From: UBA1231 sp045652765
GTDB lineage: Bacteria > Bacillota_I > Bacilli_A > ML615J-28 > CAG-313
Direction: 5' to 3'
Assembly: GCA_045652765.1 (NCBI GenBank)
Contig: JAZOLG010000047.1
Location: forward strand, 1-18,041
Length of the DNA stretch: 18,041 bases
Shown: positions 1 to 6,734 of the stretch, in pieces
How the letters are laid out: every line of letters begins with the position of its first letter
Numbering within the stretch: the stretch's first letter is position 1
Made by a program: the position numbers and the translations under genes
The notes under the pieces: generated by a model
Databases searched by the model: none
What the model was told of the DNA's origin: nothing
Seen by the model: only the letters and a program-made list of their open reading frames with translations

Positions 1-572
1 TCTTCTACTTGTTCATCTGTTAATCCATATTTTTTTTTATTTTCTTCAACATATTTTCTTATGTTTTTTACAGGTTTATTTTTATACATTAAAATAATAC
101 CAACAATAATTAATGTAATAAATGCTACTATAATTCCAATAATTCCAAATATATATACTTCTGGAATAAATTCTTCTTTATATTGTTCTAAAGAAAATAT
201 TAATTTCCCGTTATGCTCAAAATTTACAATTTCATGATAAGATCCACGAATCCATAAATTATCTGCATAGTAAATTTTTATATAATCTCCCTCTTTAAAA
301 TCATGTTCTCTTACATATTTAGCATGTATGTAAAACTCTTTATCACAATCTTTAATTAAAAAATCATAATTTGTCCTTTTGCCTTTTGGGGGTTGAACTC
401 TAATAACTTCTCCCTCGATATAATTAATTTCATTTAACTCACTATTTATAATTTTATTTTGATTATAAAAATCAAAAGGTAAAAACATTAAAAAGAATAA
501 AACAAGAAATGCAAATAAAAAACAAACAAACGAACTTGTATGATTAATTAAAAAGTTATCAATTTTATTCAT
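1..572 (-). CDS. Two-TM membrane protein with extracytoplasmic beta-rich domain, partial
   Basis: I do not recognise this gene. Reading leftward from an ATG at 572, the frame stays open for 190 codons and runs off the left edge, so the C-terminus is missing. The start is preceded by AAGGAG with an 8-base spacer and overlaps the stop of the upstream gene (ATGA overlap), so the two are probably translationally coupled. Visible layout: short N-terminus, hydrophobic segment at about residues 13-33, a polar beta-rich stretch at 50-130 (alternating hydrophobic residues, several Tyr and Gly, possibly OB-like), a second hydrophobic segment at about 139-163, then a Lys-rich tail. The topology suggests the middle domain lies outside the membrane with both ends inside. 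No catalytic motif is visible. Being a gene is well supported; function is unknown. Confidence 0.75.
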   Translation of the reverse strand, partial: MNKIDNFLINHTSSFVCFLFAFLVLFFLMFLPFDFYNQNKIINSELNEINYIEGEVIRVQPPKGKRTNYDFLIKDCDKEFYIHAKYVREHDFKEGDYIKIYYADNLWIRGSYHEIVNFEHNGKLIFSLEQYKEEFIPEVYIFGIIGIIVAFITLIIVGIILMYKNKPVKNIRKYVEENKKKYGLTDEQVE

Positions 573-991
573 TTTTGACGCTCCTTATTTTTTATTAATT
601 TATAAATCTTTTTAATAATTTCTTTATTTTTTTCTTCATTAGGTAATTTTGATAAAAAATCAATATACCCTGCTCTTTGTATACTTTTTCCATTATATGA
701 TATTACAATACAACCGTTTCTACCTAGATTTAAGGATTCTATATTTTCAATTAAAATTACCTTTTTTGAAAATTCAACGAATATTATTTTATCCTCTTCA
801 ATGATAACACCTCTACAATTAACCCAAATAACAATTAATATAAATAAAATGCTTATTACTATTATACCAAATAAAGCATATATATTAAAACTGTATATAA
901 GACCTATAACAAAAGCAGGTATTGTTAATAAGAGAAAAAAGCTCAATATTCTAGTAATTTTAGAATGAAATTTAATAACTTCTCTTTTCAT
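569..991 (-). CDS. Small two-TM protein with PH-like C-terminal domain
   Basis: A 140-residue protein of unknown function. I start it at the ATG at 991, not the GTG at 1000: the AGGAAG ribosome binding site lies 8 bases before the ATG but runs directly into the GTG. Two hydrophobic segments (about residues 14-34 and 37-57) form a hairpin in the membrane. The rest (about 59-134) is a beta-rich segment followed by a Lys/Glu-rich helix, a layout typical of bacterial PH-like (bPH) domains fused behind two TM helices; that assignment is by pattern, not a strong motif. It is first in a two-gene unit with the partial gene to its left, under its own extended -10 promoter. The pair could act together at the membrane, but nothing shows in what process. 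Confidence 0.75.
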   Translation of the reverse strand: MKREVIKFHSKITRILSFFLLLTIPAFVIGLIYSFNIYALFGIIVISILFILIVIWVNCRGVIIEEDKIIFVEFSKKVILIENIESLNLGRNGCIVISYNGKSIQRAGYIDFLSKLPNEEKNKEIIKKIYKLIKNKERQK

Positions 992-1011
992 TTTTATCAC
1001 TTCCTGAATTG

Positions 1012-1020
1012 ATTATACCA
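1012..1020 (-). promoter_or_regulatory. Extended -10 promoter for the small membrane-protein pair
   Basis: On the minus strand the sequence TGGTATAAT is an exact extended -10 element (TGnTATAAT), with TATAAT at 1017-1012, about 20 bases before the ATG at 991. The hexamer 17 bases upstream (TAGTAA) does not resemble TTGACA, which fits a promoter relying on the extended -10. It lies just after the murI terminator, so the pair appears to be a separate transcription unit. Confidence 0.65.
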
Positions 1021-1047
1021 CACACAACACAAATTTACTACAAAATT

Positions 1048-1077
1048 AAAAACTGGCTTGTTTTTTCAACAAACCAG
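1048..1077 (-). terminator. Intrinsic terminator after murI
   Basis: On the minus strand, a 10-bp stem (CTGGTTTGTT with AACAAGCCAG, one G-T pair) closes a GAAAA loop and is followed directly by TTTTT. It lies about 50 bases after the murI stop and before the next promoter, so it ends the GH9-CHR-CHR-murI operon. Confidence 0.8.
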
Positions 1078-1089
1078 ACTAGCATATTA

Positions 1090-1113
1090 TTGGTGGACTA
1101 GGTGGTCCACCAA
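1090..1113 (-). repeat. 9-bp perfect hairpin between murI and its terminator
   Basis: TTGGTGGAC and GTCCACCAA form a perfect 9-bp stem around the loop CACCTA, 12 bases after the murI stop. No T-tract follows, so it is not itself a standard terminator. It may protect the 3' end of the mRNA or slow the polymerase before the terminator immediately downstream. It is much more GC-rich than its surroundings. Confidence 0.6.
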
Positions 1114-1124
1114 CTATTTTCGAT

Positions 1125-1895
1125 TTATTTAATAGTTAATAATTCTACTTGATAATATATATTTTGTGATTCCATTTTTCTTTGGAATTCTTTAATATGA
1201 GCTGTTGAATATACTATTCTTTTAGGATTATCCAGTTTGTGATTAAGTGATACACATTGTTTTAAGTGATCACTTACTACATAATCTGACACTACATAAT
1301 TTGATTCACCTAGTACTTCTTTAAAGTATGGTATTAAATATCCGAAGTGTGTACAACCACAAATAAACGTATCAAATGAATTTATATGTTCTTTTAAATG
1401 TTTGTTTATTAAATCTATTACATTTGTGTGGTATTCACTATCAGTCATATTTTGTTTACTTTCTACTAAAGTAACAAATTCACTACCTTTAACAGGTATT
1501 ACTTCTTTATTATTTAGTTTAATATATTTTTGATATTCTCCAAGTTCAATCGTTAAGTCTGTTGCAAGAGTCAAGATTGAACCTTTTTTATTTAAAGAAG
1601 ATGCATGATTTGCTGTAAGTTCAATAATACCAATTACATTATCATATTGTTTCGTCATAAATTGTAAAACTGATGAGGCAGTATTACAAGCAATTATGAT
1701 TGCTTTAGAGTCTTTAAAATATTCAATTATTTTCTGAACTCTTTCACTTAATAAATATTTATCTTTTGTTCCATAGGGGAAATATTCTTCATCGGCAACG
1801 TAGATATAATTTTCATTTGGATATTGTTTGATTAATGTATTGAAAATATTTAATCCACCAAGGCCTGAATCAATAACAACTATTTGATTTTTCAT
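1125..1895 (-). CDS. murI: Glutamate racemase
   Basis: MurI interconverts L- and D-glutamate in the cytoplasm, supplying D-Glu for peptidoglycan. The 256 residues match the usual family length of about 265. Diagnostic motifs are present: DSGLGGL at 9-15, YFPYG at 38-42, ACNTAS at 69-74 with catalytic Cys70, and CGCTH at 179-183 with the second catalytic Cys181. The two-Cys arrangement favours glutamate over aspartate racemase. The start has a GAGGTGA site that overlaps the stop of the CHR gene 10 bases upstream, so murI is last in the GH9-CHR-CHR operon. An oddity is the tandem five-residue repeat YVVSD-YVVSD at 200-209. Its presence argues that this organism makes a cell wall. Confidence 0.93.
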   Translation of the reverse strand: MKNQIVVIDSGLGGLNIFNTLIKQYPNENYIYVADEEYFPYGTKDKYLLSERVQKIIEYFKDSKAIIIACNTASSVLQFMTKQYDNVIGIIELTANHASSLNKKGSILTLATDLTIELGEYQKYIKLNNKEVIPVKGSEFVTLVESKQNMTDSEYHTNVIDLINKHLKEHINSFDTFICGCTHFGYLIPYFKEVLGESNYVVSDYVVSDHLKQCVSLNHKLDNPKRIVYSTAHIKEFQRKMESQNIYYQVELLTIK

Positions 1896-1904
1896 ATGTC
1901 ACCT

Positions 1905-2465
1905 CTATGGAAGCAGTCCATACATAATGAGTCCAAGTCCTGCACCCATCAAGATAATTAATATTGGATTTTTTGTTTTTTTGAATCTTGTCATTACAAA
2001 TGCAATTGACATAATAATTAACGCTTTATAGTCAAATCCAACAAATTTCCACAATCCATTAAATACTTCTTTCCACATTAAACTAATTGCAGTTCCAGCA
2101 ATCAAACTGATAATTACTGGCTTAACTCCTTTTAATGCGCCTTTTACATATTTGTTATCTGTAAAGTTACTTAAAAATTTACTTATAATTAATATTATAA
2201 TAAACGATGGTGAGATTACACCAAGTGTTGCGAAAAAAGCTCCAAGAACACCATATTGTGAAAATCCAATAAAAGTTGCACAATTAACTGCAAATGGTCC
2301 AGGTGTCGATTCACTAATTGCCAGATAATTCATTAATTCAATTTCTGTAGCCCAGCCATTAGCAACCGATTCTTGTGTAATAAGAGGAATCATTGCATAT
2401 CCGCCACCAATAGTGAATAAACCTATTTTAAAAAAGGTCCAAAATAACTTAAGAAGAATTAACAT
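1905..2465 (-). CDS. chrA: CHR-family (chromate-type) transporter half, downstream subunit
   Basis: A 186-residue multi-spanning membrane protein of the CHR superfamily, short (single-domain) type. Such halves occur as adjacent pairs that together form a transporter; characterised members export chromate, but the natural substrate of many is unknown. Signature motifs visible: FKIGLFTIGGGYAMIPLI at about 11-28 and ESTPGPFAVN at about 52-61. At least four further hydrophobic segments follow. The start codon overlaps the stop of the other half (TAATG, one shared base), and its GGAGGT binding site is encoded by the last codons of that gene. This tight coupling fits a heteromeric pair. The operon gives no sign of metal regulation, so a role other than chromate resistance is possible. 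Confidence 0.88.
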   Translation of the reverse strand: MLILLKLFWTFFKIGLFTIGGGYAMIPLITQESVANGWATEIELMNYLAISESTPGPFAVNCATFIGFSQYGVLGAFFATLGVISPSFIIILIISKFLSNFTDNKYVKGALKGVKPVIISLIAGTAISLMWKEVFNGLWKFVGFDYKALIIMSIAFVMTRFKKTKNPILIILMGAGLGLIMYGLLP

Positions 2466-3025
2466 TATTTGTTACCTCCTTCTGTTGGCTTATTAATAAT
2501 GGCATACCAAAGAACTCCGAATAGGAACCCTAAGATAATAAAATAAATTGTCGATACACTTGGGAAAATAAACGTTAATGAAATAGATAATACAAATACA
2601 ATTAAGCTTACTAAATTTTTTGGTGCATTTTTTGTTAATTTAATTGCGGCATTAAGAATCAATACACCTACTACTGCTCTTATTCCTTTAAAAGCATATT
2701 GAACAATTTCATTTGCTAAAAACTGATCAATAAATAAACTTAAGATACAAATAATGGCAAATGATGGTAAAAATACACCAAGTGTTGCGAAAAGTGATCC
2801 CCAAAATTTATTCACTTTATAACCTACATAGGTTGCACTGTTAATAGCAATAACGCCTGGTGTCGATTCTGCAATGGCAATCATGTCTAAAATTTCATCA
2901 TCTGTTACCCATTTATGTTTTTCTACCGTTTCCCTACTAATTAGTGGAATCATTGCAAGACCACCACCAAAAGTAAATAATCCTATTTTAAAAAATGTTG
3001 TAAATAATTGTAAGTTTTTATTCAT
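2465..3025 (-). CDS. chrA: CHR-family (chromate-type) transporter half, upstream subunit
   Basis: The partner half-transporter, also 186 residues once the start is set at the ATG at 3025. A longer reading from a TTG at 3049 would overlap the GH9 gene and has no binding site, whereas AGTAGGT lies 5 bases before the ATG. Signature motifs: FKIGLFTFGGGLAMIPLI at about residues 13-30 and ESTPGVIAIN at about 55-64, parallel to its neighbour, so the two arose by duplication. The rest is strongly hydrophobic with several membrane spans. It starts 7 bases after the GH9 stop, hence the same transcript. Equal length and shared motifs support a heterodimer; substrate is not evident. Confidence 0.88.
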   Translation of the reverse strand: MNKNLQLFTTFFKIGLFTFGGGLAMIPLISRETVEKHKWVTDDEILDMIAIAESTPGVIAINSATYVGYKVNKFWGSLFATLGVFLPSFAIICILSLFIDQFLANEIVQYAFKGIRAVVGVLILNAAIKLTKNAPKNLVSLIVFVLSISLTFIFPSVSTIYFIILGFLFGVLWYAIINKPTEGGNK

Positions 3026-3032
3026 ATAATAC

Positions 3033-5333
3033 CTACTCAATATCTGCAAGTACCCATAAGTACTTACCTGTTGTATGTCCCCAAATTTCCTTGTATACAG
3101 CTTGTGTCATCATTGGCCAATATGGTAAATCTGCTTCTCCTAAAGTCATAATACCAACAGGTAATGCTCCTACCATTTGTGGAGAAAATGCAACATACAG
3201 TGGATGATAATTATAACCCTCACCATACATTGTAGAAGATGCGAATGGATTTTTTCCTAGAATCCACTCAAGTTGATCAATCGCGATTTGTTTCATTTTC
3301 TCATTTTTTAACACTTTTGCAATAATTGATATTGCTTTAGTTTTACTTAGAAGTGTAGCATGGAAACCTCTTCTTTGAATAGAAATTGGGAATGTTCTAA
3401 TATATGCATTTTCTGCAACTTTTCTTCCTTGCTTTGCTTGAAGTTGTAAATTAATATAAGCCTCATCGATAGTTCCATGTGATGGTGGAACAGTGAATCT
3501 ATCCATATTGATTTTATCTAAAATATAAATATGACCAGGCACTAAACCATAAGGTTTTGTGTCAGTAATTGTTGACATAACATACTCTTTATAAAGTTCT
3601 AAACCATTTATCCATAATGTTACATTTTCATCATTTGGTAATAGTTCAACCAGCATTGCAAGACCATGAATTGGAGATTGTTCATGACCACGATGTTCAT
3701 ATGTTAAAATGAATTTATGAAGTGGATCTTCATAAAAGAATCCTTTAATTTTAGTTTCCCCAATTCCTTCTGTTTCTTGGCAACTAAGCACAATATTTGC
3801 ATATTCTTTAGCTATATTGATATAGCTTTCATCTTGTGTTGCTTTATATAGTTCTACAGCTGCAATTATTCCATGTCCTGCAACTTGAGAATCAATATTT
3901 GGTCCCCAACGTTTTGTATAAATACCCGTTTCATATCCTTGTTTTGCTGCAATAAAATCACCAATTGCAGCTCTTTTGCACCAGTCAGCAAACACTTCAT
4001 CTTCTTCTTTAAACATTACTGCGGCTTTAGCTAATGCAGCACTTGATGTGAAATTTTCAAAGGGACCATTTTCTGCAACATTCAAATACACACTTTTATT
4101 GTTGGGTGATAGAACGTTATCTCGCCATACATTGTAAAGAACAGCCATTGCACGCATCCCATCACCAAATCTTGTTCTTAAAAGCCAATTAGCTCCTACT
4201 CTTGCTTCTTGTAATAATCTTTCGTAAAGATCTATATCCTTATCTTTCTTAACTTCTGCTATATCTAAAATAGCATGTGTCATTTCAGCTGTACAAATTT
4301 CAAATTGTGATACATCTCCTGCGTCGTGCCAACCACCAAAATTAGGGACACTACTTCCATTTGGATGCATTGTTCTACAATTTAAGTGACATGCCGTATG
4401 AACTCCTTCAATGTCGTCTCCACATCTAAGAAGTCTTAAAAAGTTCATGCTTTTCCAAATAGAAGAATCGTATGGATTATTATCTATAACAAAGGACTTA
4501 GTTATAATATTACCAATTTGTAAATAATATTCGCCAATCTTTTTAAAATCAGAAAAATCTAAAATAGTAAACGTTCCTAATTTATTTGTTACTTTGCTTG
4601 TTTTAAAACTATATTCTAATTCATCATTTATGTTATATATGTTAAATTCAGATATATCGTGATCACCAGTTATAGCTATCTTTTGTTGATTTGGATAATA
4701 TCCAACATGTGAAAATGCAACACGATTTTCTAAGTCCCATCCCAAATCATAATCAACGTCCACTACTTCTGCTTTGACATTATCAATATAATGCACAAAT
4801 TCCGGAAGTCCTTCTGGAGGGCAACCCATCATAAATGCCGTAATTGTGATTGAATTTACTTTTGTTCTTTCGTACTTATCAATTTCCCAAACTACTTTGT
4901 TCCATTTATTTGGTGTTAAACTTGGGGCATTTGTGTGAAATTTACCGTTACTTAGTATACTAATATGATAGTAAAAATTTTGATAACCAGTTGCAACTGG
5001 CATAATATCAAAAGATAAACGATTATATTTTGATAAATCTAAATCATGTAACTCAATCGATATTCCCAAAGTTGGTCTTGGTGATATACCTTCTGCATAA
5101 GTATTTCCTTCAACTTTTAAACTTTTACCATTTGATAAGAATTCTTCACTTGATATTGAACATTTTAATCCTTCTTTATAAGTAATATTGTTAAAAGATG
5201 TTCCATCATATAAAGTGATGCTTTCTTTAACTTCCTTATTTTGCCATCTTGTATTGGCATCTTCTTCTAAATTAGGTTTCATAAAGCGATTAGCATTTCT
5301 ACTTGATTTTTTTAGGACTTCTAGTTTTGTCAT
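3033..5333 (-). CDS. Glycoside hydrolase family 9 enzyme, no signal peptide
   Basis: A 766-residue protein with three parts. Residues about 35-192 look like a jelly-roll carbohydrate-binding or galactose-binding-like domain. Residues about 203-285 match the Ig-like N-terminal domain of GH9 cellulases (RVAFSHVGYYP, ending in FVIDNNPYDSS). Residues about 290-766 are the (alpha/alpha)6 GH9 catalytic domain: GGWHDAGD at 333-340 holds the family's catalytic-base aspartates, GKNPF at 693-697 and HPLYV at 710-714 are further signatures, and Glu749 in YKEIWGH is the likely proton donor by position. GH9 includes endoglucanases, exo-beta-glucosaminidases and beta-glucosidases; specificity cannot be read here. 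The N-terminus is polar and charged with no signal peptide, so the enzyme is probably cytoplasmic and acts on imported oligosaccharides. GAGGTAA precedes the ATG. First gene of its operon. Confidence 0.9.
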   Translation of the reverse strand: MTKLEVLKKSSRNANRFMKPNLEEDANTRWQNKEVKESITLYDGTSFNNITYKEGLKCSISSEEFLSNGKSLKVEGNTYAEGISPRPTLGISIELHDLDLSKYNRLSFDIMPVATGYQNFYYHISILSNGKFHTNAPSLTPNKWNKVVWEIDKYERTKVNSITITAFMMGCPPEGLPEFVHYIDNVKAEVVDVDYDLGWDLENRVAFSHVGYYPNQQKIAITGDHDISEFNIYNINDELEYSFKTSKVTNKLGTFTILDFSDFKKIGEYYLQIGNIITKSFVIDNNPYDSSIWKSMNFLRLLRCGDDIEGVHTACHLNCRTMHPNGSSVPNFGGWHDAGDVSQFEICTAEMTHAILDIAEVKKDKDIDLYERLLQEARVGANWLLRTRFGDGMRAMAVLYNVWRDNVLSPNNKSVYLNVAENGPFENFTSSAALAKAAVMFKEEDEVFADWCKRAAIGDFIAAKQGYETGIYTKRWGPNIDSQVAGHGIIAAVELYKATQDESYINIAKEYANIVLSCQETEGIGETKIKGFFYEDPLHKFILTYEHRGHEQSPIHGLAMLVELLPNDENVTLWINGLELYKEYVMSTITDTKPYGLVPGHIYILDKINMDRFTVPPSHGTIDEAYINLQLQAKQGRKVAENAYIRTFPISIQRRGFHATLLSKTKAISIIAKVLKNEKMKQIAIDQLEWILGKNPFASSTMYGEGYNYHPLYVAFSPQMVGALPVGIMTLGEADLPYWPMMTQAVYKEIWGHTTGKYLWVLADIE

Positions 5334-5355
5334 ATATATATTACCTCTTTAAAGT

Positions 5356-5384
5356 ATTATACACTAAATAGTATTTTTTTGCAA
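5356..5384 (-). promoter_or_regulatory. Promoter of the GH9-CHR-CHR-murI operon
   Basis: On the minus strand TTGCAA (5384-5379) and TATAAT (5361-5356) are separated by exactly 17 bases. The ATG follows 22 bases after the -10. The -35 overlaps the T-tract of the upstream nadE terminator, so the two operons are cleanly separated. Confidence 0.8.
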
Positions 5385-5412
5385 AAAGAAAACAAAGGTT
5401 TTACCCTTTGTT
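5381..5412 (-). terminator. Intrinsic terminator after nadE
   Basis: AACAAAGG and CCTTTGTT form a perfect 8-bp stem with a GTAAAA loop, followed by TTCTTTTTG on the minus strand. The nadE stop codon sits inside the rising arm. This ends the two-component/HAD/SGNH/mntP/nadE operon. Confidence 0.8.
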
Positions 5413-6151
5413 AATCCTTAAAGTATTTAAACGAAGGCATTAATTCAAGTTTAAATTGATTTATTCTGTGGAGATAATCAATTCGATCTTTTCTTTCTTT
5501 TATAGGCTCAATACCTTCTCTAATATATTTATCTAATTCTTCGTAAGTAAAACCTAATTTATCCTCATCAGTTTTACCACTTAGTCCGTCACTTGGAACT
5601 TTATCTACTAAGTTAATAGGAAGACCTAAATACTTTCCAATTTGTTTTACTTCATTAACTGTAAAATGTGATAATGGTGAAAAATCACCAACAGAATCAC
5701 CATATCTAGTTGAATATCCAACCCAGTCTTCTGATAAATTACATGTATTTACTACTCTTCCGTTAACAGATTGAGATACTGCGTAAATTGCTGACATCCT
5801 AAGTCTTGGAGGTAAATTAATTACAGATTGTTCAGAAACATTTAATGCTTTGTTGATTTCTTCGACAATACCATTAAACGCTTTTTCTATATTAATAACA
5901 TAATGCTTAATACCTAAATGATTACAAAGTTGATAAGAACAATCTATATCATTTTGTTCACCATTTGGTAAAAGAACACCAATTACTCGGTCCTTTCCAA
6001 GTGCTTCCACGCAAAGTGCCGCAGCTACACTAGAATCTTTTCCTCCACTAATACCAAGTACAGCATTACAATTAGGACCATTTTTTTCAAAAAATTCTTT
6101 TATCCATTCAACACATTTAAGTGTTGCATCTTTTACATCAAATTGATACAT
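5411..6151 (-). CDS. nadE: NAD synthetase, ammonia-dependent type
   Basis: NadE makes NAD from deamido-NAD, ATP and a nitrogen donor, the last step of NAD biosynthesis in the cytoplasm. The 246 residues cover only the synthetase domain: the PP-loop motif SGGKDSS at 35-41 binds ATP pyrophosphate, and NLSEDWVGYSTRYGD at about 138-152 belongs to the conserved core. There is no N-terminal glutaminase (nitrilase) domain, so free NH3 is the expected donor. AGGAGG lies 4 bases before the ATG, within the 8-base gap after mntP, so nadE is last in a long operon. Its place beside a two-component system, a phosphatase and a manganese exporter has no obvious pathway logic. Confidence 0.93.
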   Translation of the reverse strand: MYQFDVKDATLKCVEWIKEFFEKNGPNCNAVLGISGGKDSSVAAALCVEALGKDRVIGVLLPNGEQNDIDCSYQLCNHLGIKHYVINIEKAFNGIVEEINKALNVSEQSVINLPPRLRMSAIYAVSQSVNGRVVNTCNLSEDWVGYSTRYGDSVGDFSPLSHFTVNEVKQIGKYLGLPINLVDKVPSDGLSGKTDEDKLGFTYEELDKYIREGIEPIKERKDRIDYLHRINQFKLELMPSFKYFKD

Positions 6152-6159
6152 AATTCCTC

Positions 6160-6732
6160 CTAAAATACCTCGATTAGATACTCAATAAATGTTTTAAGTC
6201 CAATCGCTATTAAAATCAATCCACCAATAATTTCTGCTTTGTTACTAAGCTTATCACCAAATTTCTTACCAATAATAATACATGTATAAGAAAGTATAAA
6301 AGTCACAATACCAATAATACCACTAGCAAGAAATGCTCTGGATGTTTTCCAACCTACAAAAATAAGTCCAATAGTTAACGCATCAATCGAAGTCGCAATA
6401 CTTTGGACTAGTAGACCTTTTAAAGTAAGAGCTGTATTTTCACACTCATCACAATTTGAATGTTTAATACCTTCAATTAACATTTTACCACCAATAAACG
6501 ATAATAAAATTAATGCAACCCAACTTGTAAATTGTGTTAAAAAATCTTTAAAAAGACTTCCAGCAAAATATCCAATAACTGGCATCGCGAATTGGAAAAA
6601 TCCAAATGCAAAAGCAATTAAAAACATTTTACTTCTTTTCATTTTTGATTCAACTAAACCATTAGTCATTGATACGGCAGATGCATCCATTGCCATACCA
6701 ACTCCTAATAAAATCATCTGTCCAATATTCAT
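6160..6732 (-). CDS. mntP: Manganese efflux pump MntP
   Basis: A 190-residue inner-membrane protein of the MntP (DUF204/YebN) family, which exports Mn2+. The sequence shows about six TM helices arranged as two inverted repeats. The conserved acidic motifs are GMAMDASAVS at 12-21 (Asp16) and SIDALTIGL at 115-123 (Asp117), the residues needed for transport in characterised members. A short loop with CDEC at 94-97 lies between the halves. The binding site TAGGAG is encoded by the last codons of the lipoprotein gene and the ATG comes 2 bases after that stop, so it is translationally coupled. There is no room upstream for a yybP-ykoY manganese riboswitch, so control probably comes from the operon promoter and its two-component system. 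Confidence 0.92.
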   Translation of the reverse strand: MNIGQMILLGVGMAMDASAVSMTNGLVESKMKRSKMFLIAFAFGFFQFAMPVIGYFAGSLFKDFLTQFTSWVALILLSFIGGKMLIEGIKHSNCDECENTALTLKGLLVQSIATSIDALTIGLIFVGWKTSRAFLASGIIGIVTFILSYTCIIIGKKFGDKLSNKAEIIGGLILIAIGLKTFIEYLIEVF

Positions 6733-6734
6733 TG

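Noticed and set aside
569..571. Mollicute genetic code with TGA as Trp
   Set aside because: TGA acts as the stop of the gene ending here, directly overlapping the next start, and Trp codons in clear genes are TGG.
3026..3049. TTG start giving the upstream CHR half eight extra residues
   Set aside because: It lies inside the GH9 gene without a binding site. The ATG at 3025 has AGTAGGT at good spacing and gives the same length as its partner.
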